Both the position numbers and the translations under genes were made by a program. A stretch of DNA of 55,645 nt, taken from the NCBI GenBank assembly GCA_003709165.1, contig RDRZ01000016.1:1-55645 (forward strand). The letters are read 5' to 3'. The notes beneath the pieces were generated by a model. It ran no database searches. It worked only from the letters and a program-made list of their open reading frames with translations, and had not been told where the DNA came from. Shown one piece after another: positions 17,802 through 29,277 of the stretch (positions are counted from its first letter, which is position 1; each line of letters starts with the position of its first letter). Source of the DNA: Flavobacteriaceae bacterium PRS1 (lineage in GTDB: Bacteria > Bacteroidota > Bacteroidia > Flavobacteriales > Flavobacteriaceae).

Positions 17802-20800
17802 TTAATTTCCGAAATTATACCGTATTGTAATTCCCGAACGAATTGTTGTTTGTGGGAAAGCGGTTGATATTGCATATTCCGAAAACGAATAATCAAAATA
17901 AAAAATTGCTATTAAGGCTTTACTAAACGCATAATCTGCCGAATATTTAAAACTCCAAATACTTTGTCCTGAAGTTACCTGATTATTATCTACATCCAAA
18001 TATCTTATAATGGTCTTATTCTCTCGAACTGAAATGTCAGCTTTCATATTTAAATCGCTTTTTACAATTTGTTTTGGACCTGCGATTTGTGATCTTATTT
18101 TTACATCTTTTATTCTGTAACCCAAACCAATAATATATTCGTTACCTTGAATTTCGGTCATTAAATTATTGTCGAAACTTAACGATAATATTCGATCTTT
18201 TCTAATTTCGGCTAATATTTTTAGAGAGTTTTTCATTTCGAAATCAATCTTTATTAATGGGCTGAATTGTTCCATTAAATTAATATTGGTAAACAAAGTT
18301 TCGTTTTTATAATTACCAGATTGGTCAAAAACATTTGGGTCTTGGGCTGTGTACTCTAAACTTTGATCTGCAGCATTGAAATCCAGATTTGTTCTAAACT
18401 GATTTATTGTGTAAGTAGATTGATAGCCATGAGTTAAAGAAAAGCGTTTAAAATGTTTTTTAAACCATTTAAACTTCATAAATCCTGTGTATTTTAAAGT
18501 CCAATTAGGTATTGGCACATCTCTAAATGCTCCTAAATCAACTTTACTGGCATCTTTACCTGAATATGCTGCTAAAAATGCTGGCAACAATACTGCCTGA
18601 TTTGTTTTTCCATATCCTAAAGGGAAACCGTTTAAGTCTTCATCTTCAAAATTATTTGGATTAGAAAAATCTACTCCAGCATCTTGTGCAAGTCGTCTTG
18701 CAATCACCAATCTGTTAGTCCTGAAATCATTGAATGTAGTCGATCCATTTTCATCACTGCTATTAAATGCAGTTCTTATTAAACTTGTTGATATATTGAA
18801 ATTTCCAAAAGTGTTCGAAATTAATGCATTGTATTCATCACTAAAACCATCGCCATTTACATCTAAAGTATTAAAAGATTCTGTGAAATTTTCAGCATAG
18901 GTTCTTCCTCCTGTCAGGTCTATTTTTAAGTCTCTCACAGGCACTATATTTACAGAAAAATCTAAAATTTTAGTTTGGTTTTCGGTATATTGTTGATTAA
19001 AGTCTGGAAAAACAGTTAACCAACCATTTCTGGCTACCAGATGCCTGATGTCTCTTTGACTTCCAAATGTATAACCAAAGGTAGGCTTAAGTGTGCCAAT
19101 AAATCCAGGTGTTTGCAAATAGCCAGGCAAAAAGGTTCCGTTTCTTTCTGTATAACTAAACTGAATTCTTTTTACACTTGTTACGATGTCTATTGCAGCA
19201 TTATATAGTGTATTTTTTTTAGTTTTTGTTGTTTGATTATTATTAGAAGGTGTTGGGCTCGGTAAGATTCTATTAACTTTAGGACTTCCTGGTGACGCTC
19301 TTCTTCTTGTGGTTTTCTTTTTTAAACCTATATAGTTATAGAGCTTTCGCATATCTAAAGTAGCATTTAAGTTATGTGTGTTTGCATTAGAAATCGAATT
19401 TCCTAAATCGTAAGTTTGCCCATCAATTGTTAGATTCCCAAACAAATCTGATCCTTTATTCCATTGAAAATCTCCTGTATAAGCATAAGTAGCTCTTAAG
19501 AAACTCAAGGTCGGGATTTTATATAATGGAATCTCATAATTAATACCTAATTGTTGAAACTGCCTGTTAGGGTCGCCAACATCAAAGAAACCATCCCAAA
19601 TATTTAATGATGGATCTTGTTCTCCATTTAATTGATTGTCTACAAAATAATTTCGTACAATATTATTATTTGATGCCGAAAAATTCAAACTTAAAGCATC
19701 AGTAATGTTATAATTTACAGTATATTGAAAATCGAAAGTGTAATTTCTTCTGTACAATTCTTCAATACCTATATTAGCACCTCCCAAATCTGCTTCTCTA
19801 AACTTTTGCTTGTTAAATTGCCTTACATAATCTGTACTGAAAGAAAAACTTGTAGGTAGTAAATTAAAATTAAAGTCTTTTAATATTTTCCAGTACTTGC
19901 CTTTAAATAAAGAATCATTCTTTTTAAAGGGTTCGATTTTTATAGGATTGAAATTAAAGTTGTAACTGGCACCAACCCTTACCGTTTGATCTAATGAATT
20001 TTCAATTTCAAAATCCCGATGTTCTGTTTGGTTAAAAGAATAGTTGAATGTTAAATTCTCTACATCGTAAAATCTTGGTTTGCTCTCACTTGTCCTTAAC
20101 TTCCGTACTCCAATAAAATTAATGCTTTGTCGTTTTGTATAATCTTCCGATTGTTTTAAAATGGTTTCTCTTTCGGCACTTGTTTGTGCTGCGTCTAAAC
20201 GATTTTGTAATTTTATATCTTTATATTGTTGGTCGTATTCAGGAGTTATAAGGGCTTCTCCTTGTCCATAATTAAAAGGAATTTGCAGTCCCCATTTTTT
20301 TGGCAATAACTGCCCAATATTAATGTTGGTAACTACATCGTATTGTTTTACATCTTCTCTACTTCTTTGGTTTGGTCCTTGCTCTATAGTTCCAAATCCA
20401 GTAGTACTTTGTCTTGCAGTTACACTTATATTCATTAAATCTGCAATATTGGTATCCATGCTTATAACTGCAGCCCAACCTCCTTTGTTATCCATATCAG
20501 AGAGTCGCAGTTCGTTAAACCAGACTTCTGTACATATATCAATATTATTAAGTTTTGTATGCGAATTTTTAATCCCAACCATTAACACTCTAACATCTCC
20601 AAAATTTGGGTTTCCTTTAATAGCTACACGGTGTTGACCCATTGTGTAAGGAGAGAATTCAGGAATGGGATTATCATCCAAAACACCATCTACAACATCA
20701 TAAAAAGTAGGATTCACATCTCCTAAAGTTCCATTTACAATACCCAAAGATTTTATTTTTTCCAGAACTTCAATAGGCAAGTTTATTTCGTTTATTTCGG

Positions 20801-23800
20801 GCCATACCTCAAATGGGTCTTGAGAATTTCCAGATGATACTTGTAAGGGTATTTCAATTTGGTAGTAATTTTGTGTAAAGTCGTTCCCCATTCTAATAAA
20901 TCCAATTGCGTCTCCTTCCAGCAATCCTGGAGTATCACCCTCTTCGGCATGAATAAACATTCGCAGTTTTTTAAACTGGCGCATATCCACATTAATATTT
21001 TTATATACAGCTCTTAAATCCGTAGGTTCCAACTCACAAACATTTACTACTAAAGATTGTTCGTTTTGCCTTACTATAGTATTATTGTTATTAAACTGTT
21101 CTAACTCTACTCCTGGTGGAATAACATAATTCCCATCATTTTCTTGTAAGCCTATTACACCTACGTTAAATTCGGTGCCATCGTCATCAACATTTGGATC
21201 GTTACTATCTAAAGATAATTTATATCGTCTCCAATCACTCCTGACTAAACCTAAAGTGGCAAAACGTAATACTGTTTTTTCAGAAAAATCTTTTAAAACC
21301 ATACGTGTAAAACGAATAGATCTAAAATCGGTAATACCTCCAACGGTATTTGTATGTTCTGTTAAGGGAATTCTAAATTGATACCACTTTATATTTGCTG
21401 TGTTTCCGTTTGGTAAGGTTACATTCCTTTCTTTTCTGTCAACGATAAACGTATTGTTAGGATTGGCAAGGCTTATTGGCGTTATATCCATTTCGTATTC
21501 AAAATAACTATCAATCGTGTTCATGGTATTGTCACGATTTATATCTTCAACATCTGGTAGTGTTGTCGAGCCACGATTGGTATCTGTAAAAGTGTCTGGT
21601 GAATTTCCTTCTAAACCATTATATTGTTTGTAGCGTTCAAAAATATTTCCATCAGTATTTAAAAAATAGGTGTAATTATCGTTTGAAGGATCTTCTAACC
21701 CTTGAAATGGGATAATCTCAGAAACCAAAGAAGATTTTTCGTCAGCATCACTATAACCATCAAAACCAACATCTTGATTATTTCTCTCCTGCCCAAGAGT
21801 AGAAAAGGCATAAATTAAGGATTGATTTTGAGGTATCGCCCAATCTGTTCCCGAATTTAAAAGCGACGTTATATCTCCATCTTCTGGCAATCCGTTTTCG
21901 TATTGTTTTTTACCGTCCTTTAATACATCTTCCGAAATGTTCCCAAGGTTAAAGGTTAATTTCCCTCCAGGATTTGAAGGGTTATCTAAATAAGGATCCA
22001 TTAACCAAAATTCAATATATTCTACATTTGCCTGTTCAAAATCGGTTGATGTTAATTGTCTTGTAATTCCTGCCCAACTATTTGTTGGGTTTGTCAAAGT
22101 TCCTGTAGGAATATCAATATTTGCTGATTGAAAATTATAAGGTCCTCTTTCAGTTGGATAATACGTTAAATCCAGAGAGTTAATAACAGTAGTTTGCCCT
22201 TGCACTAAATCTCTTTCCGGAAATATTTCATCTATAAAAATGCGTCTTGTGTATAAATCGGAAATATCATCATCAGTTAGATCTCCAGGTCTTTGGCTGC
22301 TATAAAAAATCGGGTCGATTGTGTACCAGTTTAATTGTGCACGATCGAAACCATTTTGTATACCATTATTATCTTCTGGTTCACTGTAAATTCTCCCCAA
22401 TCCTAATGGGCGACTTGATAAAAACCAAGCTTGAGGAGATAAAAGGCTTATAGCATTTTGTGTGCCTTCAAAATCATCGATATAAGAGGTGGATTCACCT
22501 GTAAAATCTGATCCTTTAGGCGACCCAGGAAGTAAATATGCGAATTCCCCTCTTACAGATAAATTTGACGGAACATCAGTATCAATATTTGGTAACTTAT
22601 TGGCAAGACGAGTTAAAAAAGGTACTTCGGTAGAAAAATTACCATTGATTCCAAAAATAGAATTGTTTATAGGTTCGGTTCCTAAATTTGCCTTTTGGGT
22701 TATTGGCCTTTCGTTTAAGTTTAAGAATGTAGCACCCAAAACAAAACTTTCGTTAAACTGATGTTCGACATTAAAACCTGTAAACCGTTTGGTTTGTTGA
22801 CCAAACACAGCATTGTTTTCGACTGATACTTGTATAGGTATATTTGATGCTTGTAAAGCTGGATCTAATATTTGAACAGTTCCTAATTGGTAATTTACTG
22901 TATAGTCTACACCTTCAATTAAAACCCTTCCGCCTGCAGTTACTTTAACCGAGCCTCTTGGCACATTAAATGCTCCAATTGGTATGCTAGAACCTCCAGA
23001 TGATTTATAACGTCCTTTAATTTGAAACTTGTTCTTTTCGCCATCTTCTAAAGCTGCTGTTTTAGTTTCTTTATAAAGTGTTCGATACACATATTTTTTT
23101 TGATTCGCATTATAATCGGCTGTAATACTTTCGTCTCCATCGTAATTTTCACTTATATTTAACCTCAATTTTTCGAATAAATAATTTCCAAAGGGTTCTA
23201 CATTTGTGAAAATAATTTTTCCGTTTCGCTGAATGACAGTAATACCTGGAACAAAATCGAAAAAACCGTCTCCATTGGCTTGCGGATCGTTATTGAAATT
23301 CAATTTATCAAGATTAAAAAATCTCAATAATGGTGTTTCCTCAATCGGATCTTGATTAGGTGCAGGTGTTGGAAATGGTGTACCATCTACTGGAGTAATA
23401 AAATTTAATGGTGATGTTTCGGTATAGAAAATATTTAATTTGAAATCTTCCTTGCTTAATTGAAATGAACCTGTGTTATAAATGTTCTTCATCATTAAAT
23501 TCCAAATAGGTTCGGCAACACTGGTAATTGTACTTTTTAGCATTTTAAGAATTAAACTGTTTGTATTAATAATTGGGTTGCCTGTATTAACGTCTTCAGT
23601 CACTTCGGTGGCATCAATACCATCATTAGCAAATTCACCTACTTGAAAAACTTTGTTACCTACAGTAAACTGAAATGCTACTGCTAAAATTTCATCGTTT
23701 TGTAAACGTTGATTTAAAGAAATATATCCTAATTGTGTATTTAATGTATATTCTCTTCCTTCCAGAAGTTTTTTAGCATTCTCTAGTTTTCCATAATCGA

Positions 23801-25067
23801 AGCCTTCATTTACTCCTGGAACTAAAATTCCTGCTTGAACAGTTGAAACATCTCTTATGGCTTCTGTAATTTGAGATCCTGGTCCACCAATATTTGTTGG
23901 ATCGTAGGCATTATTAGGATTTTCGGGAAAAGCGGCTGGATTAGGTGTTAAAATATTTACAGACGAACCTATTTTGCTTGGGTCGGATTCTCCTAAATCC
24001 TGAAGGGCAACAATATTTCTTACATTATCTGTTTGGGTTGTTCTATTAGTTACCCAAACTTCAATCCTTGTGATTTGTAAGCCTTGGTTGTTTATATAAG
24101 GATAGGTCAATAAAGCCTTATCGTATGTGTCTCTAAAATATTGTGCCAGAAAAAAGTGCCTGTTCTCGTCGTAGTCTAATCCAAAAAACTCAAACTCTTC
24201 TAAGGTTCCTCCTCCTTGAGACACTACAGTTCTTGTTTCTGATTTTTGCTCGGAAAATACAGCGGTTATCCTTGTTTTTCCAAATTGAAGTTCTGTTTTT
24301 ACACCAAACAAACTCTGAGCTCCAGTTATTAACGAACTGTTTAATGGCATACTAACATTACCAATTTCAATTTTTTGTAGAATATCATCTTCAGTTGGTG
24401 TGTATTCCAACTTAAATAAATTTTGAAAATCGAAAGTTGACTGGGTATCGTAATTTGTTGTTACCTGTAATCGCGTCCCTACTTTTCCTAATAAACTTAA
24501 ACTGATTCGTTGGTCGAAATCAAAAGTAAAGTTGCTTCTGTTTCTTGGCGAAAACGATGGGTTATCTTGTTTGGTAAATAGTATACCTAAATCCATTTCT
24601 ATACTTCCTTGTGGAATTACTTCAATGGTATTGCTTCCAAAAATGGTTTCAAAAAAATTGGAGTTTACATAAAACTCCGGGATAAGATTTTTTTGTAATT
24701 CTTCCGATCCTTCTTTTTTTCCATCAAAAGCATCAATTTTTTGTTTGTAATAACTTTTTAAAGCTTCTTGACCCAATAGTTTATAATACTCTTCTGGCGA
24801 CAATATTAAAGGATAGTTAATATTAAAATTTCCAATGCTTTCGGTATATATGTATCTGTCTGTTTTTGGATCGTAAGTATATTTTGAAACGATACTATTA
24901 GGATTTGGCATTAATAAATTTCCGAAAGAAAAACTTGTACTTGTAGAATCTTTTACTTTAGTGTTAGGTATTTGCTGTGCAAAAATTGTCGTGCAAAAAA
25001 CCAACATAATACTGGTAAGCACATATTGTAGGGCAAATTTATAAATTGTGCTGTTGGTAGTTTTCAA
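17802..25067 (-). CDS. sprA: SprA, type IX secretion outer-membrane translocon / gliding protein
   Basis: The product has 2421 residues, close to the usual size for SprA (Sov in Porphyromonas). It has an N-terminal signal peptide ending near IFAQ, the early NPNSIVSKYTYDPKTDRYIY region, EVIPQGSIEMDLGI, repeated SprA domain features such as GSPKGSD and YIDDFEGTQNAISLLSP, and aromatic beta-strands to a C-terminus ending IRYNFGN. SprA forms the very large outer-membrane barrel through which T9SS cargo, including gliding adhesins, leaves the cell. The gene is intact despite 7.3 kb, in contrast to the interrupted genes nearby. It lies 6 bases after ruvA and 32 before gcvH. Confidence 0.96.
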   Translation of the reverse strand: MKTTNSTIYKFALQYVLTSIMLVFCTTIFAQQIPNTKVKDSTSTSFSFGNLLMPNPNSIVSKYTYDPKTDRYIYTESIGNFNINYPLILSPEEYYKLLGQEALKSYYKQKIDAFDGKKEGSEELQKNLIPEFYVNSNFFETIFGSNTIEVIPQGSIEMDLGILFTKQDNPSFSPRNRSNFTFDFDQRISLSLLGKVGTRLQVTTNYDTQSTFDFQNLFKLEYTPTEDDILQKIEIGNVSMPLNSSLITGAQSLFGVKTELQFGKTRITAVFSEQKSETRTVVSQGGGTLEEFEFFGLDYDENRHFFLAQYFRDTYDKALLTYPYINNQGLQITRIEVWVTNRTTQTDNVRNIVALQDLGESDPSKIGSSVNILTPNPAAFPENPNNAYDPTNIGGPGSQITEAIRDVSTVQAGILVPGVNEGFDYGKLENAKKLLEGREYTLNTQLGYISLNQRLQNDEILAVAFQFTVGNKVFQVGEFANDGIDATEVTEDVNTGNPIINTNSLILKMLKSTITSVAEPIWNLMMKNIYNTGSFQLSKEDFKLNIFYTETSPLNFITPVDGTPFPTPAPNQDPIEETPLLRFFNLDKLNFNNDPQANGDGFFDFVPGITVIQRNGKIIFTNVEPFGNYLFEKLRLNISENYDGDESITADYNANQKKYVYRTLYKETKTAALEDGEKNKFQIKGRYKSSGGSSIPIGAFNVPRGSVKVTAGGRVLIEGVDYTVNYQLGTVQILDPALQASNIPIQVSVENNAVFGQQTKRFTGFNVEHQFNESFVLGATFLNLNERPITQKANLGTEPINNSIFGINGNFSTEVPFLTRLANKLPNIDTDVPSNLSVRGEFAYLLPGSPKGSDFTGESTSYIDDFEGTQNAISLLSPQAWFLSSRPLGLGRIYSEPEDNNGIQNGFDRAQLNWYTIDPIFYSSQRPGDLTDDDISDLYTRRIFIDEIFPERDLVQGQTTVINSLDLTYYPTERGPYNFQSANIDIPTGTLTNPTNSWAGITRQLTSTDFEQANVEYIEFWLMDPYLDNPSNPGGKLTFNLGNISEDVLKDGKKQYENGLPEDGDITSLLNSGTDWAIPQNQSLIYAFSTLGQERNNQDVGFDGYSDADEKSSLVSEIIPFQGLEDPSNDNYTYFLNTDGNIFERYKQYNGLEGNSPDTFTDTNRGSTTLPDVEDINRDNTMNTIDSYFEYEMDITPISLANPNNTFIVDRKERNVTLPNGNTANIKWYQFRIPLTEHTNTVGGITDFRSIRFTRMVLKDFSEKTVLRFATLGLVRSDWRRYKLSLDSNDPNVDDDGTEFNVGVIGLQENDGNYVIPPGVELEQFNNNNTIVRQNEQSLVVNVCELEPTDLRAVYKNINVDMRQFKKLRMFIHAEEGDTPGLLEGDAIGFIRMGNDFTQNYYQIEIPLQVSSGNSQDPFEVWPEINEINLPIEVLEKIKSLGIVNGTLGDVNPTFYDVVDGVLDDNPIPEFSPYTMGQHRVAIKGNPNFGDVRVLMVGIKNSHTKLNNIDICTEVWFNELRLSDMDNKGGWAAVISMDTNIADLMNISVTARQSTTGFGTIEQGPNQRSREDVKQYDVVTNINIGQLLPKKWGLQIPFNYGQGEALITPEYDQQYKDIKLQNRLDAAQTSAERETILKQSEDYTKRQSINFIGVRKLRTSESKPRFYDVENLTFNYSFNQTEHRDFEIENSLDQTVRVGASYNFNFNPIKIEPFKKNDSLFKGKYWKILKDFNFNLLPTSFSFSTDYVRQFNKQKFREADLGGANIGIEELYRRNYTFDFQYTVNYNITDALSLNFSASNNNIVRNYFVDNQLNGEQDPSLNIWDGFFDVGDPNRQFQQLGINYEIPLYKIPTLSFLRATYAYTGDFQWNKGSDLFGNLTIDGQTYDLGNSISNANTHNLNATLDMRKLYNYIGLKKKTTRRRASPGSPKVNRILPSPTPSNNNQTTKTKKNTLYNAAIDIVTSVKRIQFSYTERNGTFLPGYLQTPGFIGTLKPTFGYTFGSQRDIRHLVARNGWLTVFPDFNQQYTENQTKILDFSVNIVPVRDLKIDLTGGRTYAENFTESFNTLDVNGDGFSDEYNALISNTFGNFNISTSLIRTAFNSSDENGSTTFNDFRTNRLVIARRLAQDAGVDFSNPNNFEDEDLNGFPLGYGKTNQAVLLPAFLAAYSGKDASKVDLGAFRDVPIPNWTLKYTGFMKFKWFKKHFKRFSLTHGYQSTYTINQFRTNLDFNAADQSLEYTAQDPNVFDQSGNYKNETLFTNINLMEQFSPLIKIDFEMKNSLKILAEIRKDRILSLSFDNNLMTEIQGNEYIIGLGYRIKDVKIRSQIAGPKQIVKSDLNMKADISVRENKTIIRYLDVDNNQVTSGQSIWSFKYSADYAFSKALIAIFYFDYSFSEYAISTAFPQTTIRSGITIRYNFGN

Positions 25068-25073
25068 TATAAA

Positions 25074-25655
25074 TTATAATTTTTTTAAAGCCTCTTTTAT
25101 TATAGTTTCTATATTAGCGTCTTTATTAGCAGCTATTATTATATCTACAACTCGATTGGATTGCTTCTTTGTATAGCCAAGAACATCTAAAGCAGATAAC
25201 GCTTCTTCTTTATTAGTATTGCTTATAGAAATTGAACCTTCATCTATATCATAAATCTTTAAAACTTTATCTTTTAATTCTATTATTACACGTTGTGCGG
25301 TTTTTAGTCCTATTCCTTTTACAGATTGTATTAATGCAATATCTTCTATGGCAATACCTTCTCTAACTTGTTTAGGCGATAATGAAGACAACATTGTACG
25401 AGCAATATTAGTTCCTATACCACTTACCGAAATTAACAAACGGAAAATTTCACGTTCAGACAATGAAGAAAACCCATATAAGGTATGCGAATCTTCTTTT
25501 ACTTGCAGGTGTGTATAAAGGCGTAAATTTTCTTGATCTGGAATTTGAGAATAGGTATGCAAAGAAATGTTTAAATGATAGCCAACTCCGTTACAATCTA
25601 TCACAACATTAGTAGGATTTTTTTCAATAAGTTTTCCTTGAATATGTGTAATCAT
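25074..25655 (-). CDS. ruvA: Holliday junction branch migration protein RuvA
   Basis: The 193-residue protein starts MITHIQGKLIEKNPTNVVIDCNG (OB fold), carries helix-hairpin-helix motifs SVSGIGTNIA and SVKGIGLKTAQR near residues 75-120, and a C-terminal UBA-like domain (EEALSALDVLGYTKKQ) that binds RuvB. It tetramerises on Holliday junctions. RuvB is encoded about 5 kb away at 30615-31637. Confidence 0.96.
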   Translation of the reverse strand: MITHIQGKLIEKNPTNVVIDCNGVGYHLNISLHTYSQIPDQENLRLYTHLQVKEDSHTLYGFSSLSEREIFRLLISVSGIGTNIARTMLSSLSPKQVREGIAIEDIALIQSVKGIGLKTAQRVIIELKDKVLKIYDIDEGSISISNTNKEEALSALDVLGYTKKQSNRVVDIIIAANKDANIETIIKEALKKL

Positions 25656-25677
25656 TAATTACGTTTTGTTATCGTTT

Positions 25678-25685
25678 CAAATGTA
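25678..25685 (-). promoter_or_regulatory. Candidate -7 element for ruvA-sprA
   Basis: TACATTTG on the minus strand matches TAnnTTTG exactly and would start transcription about 15-20 bases before the ruvA ATG. I see no TTG at the expected spacing. Confidence 0.35.
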
Positions 25686-25726
25686 ATAAAATTATGTAAC
25701 TAATCATTGTCTAGAGTTTAAAGTAT

Positions 25727-28006
25727 TTAAAGAGCTCTTTTCTGCTTCTTTTGTGCGTCTATTACTGCAATGGCTGTCATATTTACAATTTCATCTACAC
25801 TTGCATCTAATTGTAAAATATGAACAGGCTTTTTCATTCCCATCATAATTGGACCAATGTTTTCTGATTGATTAAGTTCTTTAAGAAGTTTATATGTAAT
25901 ATTAGCTGCATCTAAATTAGGAAAAATAAGCGTATTTACTTTTTTATTGGTCAGTTTGGAAAATGGAAAACGATCCATACGCATTTTTTTATTTAAGGCA
26001 AAATCTGTTTGCAATTCGCCATCCACAATTAAGCTCGGAAAATACCTGTGTAAATATTTTACTGCATCTCTAACTTTTGAAGCCTTTTCGTTAACAGACG
26101 AACCGAAATTCGAGTAGGATATCATTGCGATTATGGGTTCTATACCAAACATCTTTACTGTAGTGGCTGTCATTTGCGCAATCTTGGCAAGGTCTTTTGC
26201 TGTTGGATCTATATTAATCGATGTATCACTTAAAAATAAAGGGCCTCGCTCTGTCATTAATACATTTGTGGTAGCAATCCTCGAAGCACCTTTGTCCAGA
26301 CCAATTAATTCTAACATTGGTTTTACAACTGATGGATAATTTCTGGAATATCCTGAAATTAAGGCATCGGCATCACCTTCGTTAACCATCATTGCAGCAA
26401 AATAGTTTCGCTCTCTCATCAGTTTTCTGGCACTATGCAAAGTTATGCCTCATCGTTTACGTTGTCCCCAATATATTTTTGCATATGCATCTTTTCTATC
26501 TCCTTCGGCATCACTTTTAGGATCAATTATAGGGACTTCAGCATCAAATTCTATTTCCTCTTTTAACTTTTCAATTTTATCACGTCGTCCTAATAAAATT
26601 GGTTTAGCGATGCCTTCATCATACACTATTTGAGCTGCTTTTAGTACCACTAATTGGTCAGCTTCAGTAAAAACGACACTCTTAGGTTCTAATTTAGCTC
26701 TGTTATGTAATAATCGTACTAATTTATTATCGCTTCCTAATCTCTCCAAAAGAGATTCTTCATATTTCTTCCAATTTGCTATTGGTTCTTTTGCTATACC
26801 ACTTTCCATTGCAGCTTTTGCTACAGCTGGAGGTACAACGGCTATTAATCTTGGGTCGAAGGGTTTAGGGATAATATAATCTTTCCCAAACGTTAATCGT
26901 GTTTTTCTATAGGCTACATTTACTTGTTCCGGTACTGGTTCTTTTGCCAAATTGGAAAGTGCCAGTACGGCGGCTTTTTTCATAGCTTCATTTATTCCAG
27001 TCGCCCGAACATCTAATGCTCCCCTAAAAATAAATGGAAATCCTAAAACGTTGTTTACCTGATTTGGATGATCGCTGCGTCCTGTTGCCATAATTATATC
27101 ATCGCGTGTATCGATTGCTAGTTGATAAGCAATTTCTGGATCTGGATTTGCCATAGCAAAAACTATTGGGGTTTTCGCCATTGCTTTTATCATGTTGGGA
27201 GTAACGATATTTGCCTTTGACAAACCAATAAATACATCAGCTCCATTCATAGCTTGCTCTAAAGTGTCTATTTTTCTGTCAGTAGCAAATTCCGCTTTTT
27301 GTACGCTTAAATTATCTCGGTCTTTTCTAATAACACCTTTGCTATCCAGCATCACAATATTCTCATTTCTTGCCCCAAAAGATTTGTACAATCGTGTACA
27401 AGAAATAGCAGCAGCACCAGCACCACTTATAACTAACTTTACATCTTCGATGTTTTTATTTGCAATTTCTAAAGCATTTAGCAATGCAGCTGCCGATATA
27501 ATTGCTGTACCGTGTTGGTCGTCGTGCATTACAGGAATATCCAGCTCTTCTTTTAAGCGTCTTTCTATTTCAAAAGCTTCTGGTGCTTTAATATCTTCAA
27601 GGTTAATCCCTCCAAAAGTTGGAGCTATCATTTTTACTGTTTGAATAAACTCATCGACATCTTCGGTATTAACTTCTATGTCGAACACATCAATATCTGC
27701 AAAAATTTTAAAGAGTAAGCCCTTACCTTCCATTACAGGTTTGGAGGCCTCTGGACCAATATTTCCTAATCCTAAAACTGCAGTTCCGTTAGAAATTACA
27801 GCCACCAAATTTCCTTTAGCTGTGTATTTGTAAACATTCTCTTTATCCTTTTCTATTTCAAGACAAGGCTCTGCTACTCCTGGAGAATACGCTAAAGACA
27901 AATCTCTTTGTGTTGCATATTTTTTTGTTGGTACAACTTTAATTTTTCCTGGAATTGGTTTGGAATGGTATATTAAGGCTTCCCGACGCTTGCTTTGTTT
28001 GCTCAT
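25727..28006 (-). pseudogene. maeB: NADP-dependent malic enzyme with phosphotransacetylase-like domain; in-frame TGA
   Basis: The N-terminal part (from 28006) has the malic enzyme signature (PVMHDDQHGTAIISAAALLNAL) and NAD(P)-binding VISGAGAAAISC. The PTA-like domain begins after about residue 430 and continues past a TGA at 26450-26452 in the same frame as LMRERNYFAAMMVNEGDADAL, ending at 25727. Read through, the protein is 759 residues, normal for the MaeB hybrid type. The TGA stands in GQRKR-stop-GITLHSARK, where Arg is expected, so a single C-to-T change in CGA would explain it. It converts malate to pyruvate with NADPH. Either a sequencing error or a very recent mutation is likely, as the rest is conserved. 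Confidence 0.87.
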
Positions 28007-28030
28007 ATTATTGTTTCTTATATGAATTTA

Positions 28031-28038
28031 CAAATGTA
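28031..28038 (-). promoter_or_regulatory. Candidate -7 element for malic enzyme gene
   Basis: TACATTTG on the minus strand lies about 25 bases before the maeB ATG and matches TAnnTTTG; no clear TTG element upstream. Confidence 0.35.
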
Positions 28039-28133
28039 AGCGTTTTTAAGAGGAAAGATAATAGAAAAAAGAAAATAGACTTAGGTTTAACGTGATTGGA
28101 AAATTACTTCGATGGTGAAATAGATATTAAATT

Positions 28134-29087
28134 TTAACTTTTCAAAAACTCTATATTTCTTGTTAAGCCAGAAAATTTAGTGCGTTTTACTGCGGATTCT
28201 TTAAACACTTTTTTGAATACATCTTCAGTGATCTCTTCCCAATCTTTTTTAGTCATAGATAATAGTTCGGGATGTGGATTAAAAAGTGGTTCGTTATGTG
28301 GTTTTGAAAACCGATTCCAAGGGCACACATCTTGGCAGATATCACAGCCAAACATCCAATCATCAAATTGTCCTTTAAATTCTGTTGGAATATTCTCTCT
28401 TAATTCTATTGTAAAATACGAAATACATTTGCTACCATCTACCACATAAGGTTCAACAATAGCTTGTGTTGGGCAAGCATCTATACATGCTGTACATTCG
28501 CCACAATGGTCGGTTGCCGGTAAATCGTATTCTAAATCTAAATCGATAATAAGCTCGGCAATAAAATAAAAAGATCCTACTTGTTGTGTTAGCAAATTAC
28601 TGTGTTTACCAATCCAACCCAAGCCTGATTTTGCTGCCCAGGCTTTGTCAAGCACAGGAGCTGAATCTACAAAGGCTCTTCCATACACTTCGCCAATTTC
28701 TTCTTGAATAAACTGTAATAATTGTTTGAGCTTATCTTTAATTACAAAATGATAATCTGTACCATACGCATATTTTGAAAGCTTAAAACTGTTTTGATTT
28801 TGTTCCTCTTGTGGAAAATAATTTAACAATAATGAAATAACACTTTTTGAATCTTGCACCAATTTTGTTGGGTCTAATCGCTTATCGAAATGGTTTTCCA
28901 TATACTGCATTTTGCCATGCATATTCTGGTTTAACCATTTTTCTAAACGTGGTGCTTCTTCTTCTAAAAATTGTGCTTTGCTAATACCACAAGACAAAAA
29001 ACCGAGGCGTTTGGCTTCGGTTTTTATGAGTTGGGTATGTCTTTCTATTACAGTCAAAAACAAATAATTGATATCGCTAATGTACAA
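28134..29087 (-). CDS. queG: Epoxyqueuosine reductase QueG
   Basis: The 317-residue protein has [23 protein letters not shown] (catalytic Asp141) and two [4Fe-4S] motifs: C195, C198, C201, C205 ([12 protein letters not shown]) and C248, C251, C255 ([10 protein letters not shown]) with C221 between. It uses cobalamin to reduce epoxyqueuosine to queuosine in tRNA. The start is uncertain: the ATG at 29087 gives an N-terminus [10 protein letters not shown] not typical of the family, and a TTG a few codons later may be used. It lies between the P450 and malic enzyme genes, with a terminator upstream, so it probably has its own promoter. Confidence 0.93.
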   Translation of the reverse strand: MYISDINYLFLTVIERHTQLIKTEAKRLGFLSCGISKAQFLEEEAPRLEKWLNQNMHGKMQYMENHFDKRLDPTKLVQDSKSVISLLLNYFPQEEQNQNSFKLSKYAYGTDYHFVIKDKLKQLLQFIQEEIGEVYGRAFVDSAPVLDKAWAAKSGLGWIGKHSNLLTQQVGSFYFIAELIIDLDLEYDLPATDHCGECTACIDACPTQAIVEPYVVDGSKCISYFTIELRENIPTEFKGQFDDWMFGCDICQDVCPWNRFSKPHNEPLFNPHPELLSMTKKDWEEITEDVFKKVFKESAVKRTKFSGLTRNIEFLKS

Positions 29088-29114
29088 TTATCTTTTGTTA
29101 TTGTTATTGAACAA

Positions 29115-29148
29115 AAAAAAGGAAACTAAAATAATAGCTTCCTTTTTT
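29115..29148. terminator. Bidirectional hairpin after cytochrome P450
   Basis: AAAAAAGGAA and TTCCTTTTTT (about 29115-29124 and 29139-29148) form an inverted repeat flanked by T-runs on both strands. It lies between the stop of the P450 gene and queG. Confidence 0.6.
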
Positions 29149-29277
29149 ATGCTTATTCCTGTATTATTACCCATTAAAAATAAATTTGTGTTATTAATCT
29201 TGCTTAATAATACTTTTTGTATAAACCTGTAACGGTTATCTAGGACTAGTCAGTATGTTGCCTTTTTAGATTCAAAA

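Noticed and set aside
20323..24355. Plus-strand frames inside sprA
   Set aside because: Shadows of the 2421-codon sprA gene; no independent evidence.
13128..28006. A changed genetic code (TGA as Trp or Arg) to explain in-frame TGA in remB and malic enzyme
   Set aside because: The two TGA codons would need different amino acids, and TGA is a true stop in the ABC ATPase (5993) and SCO (7603) genes overlapping the next start.
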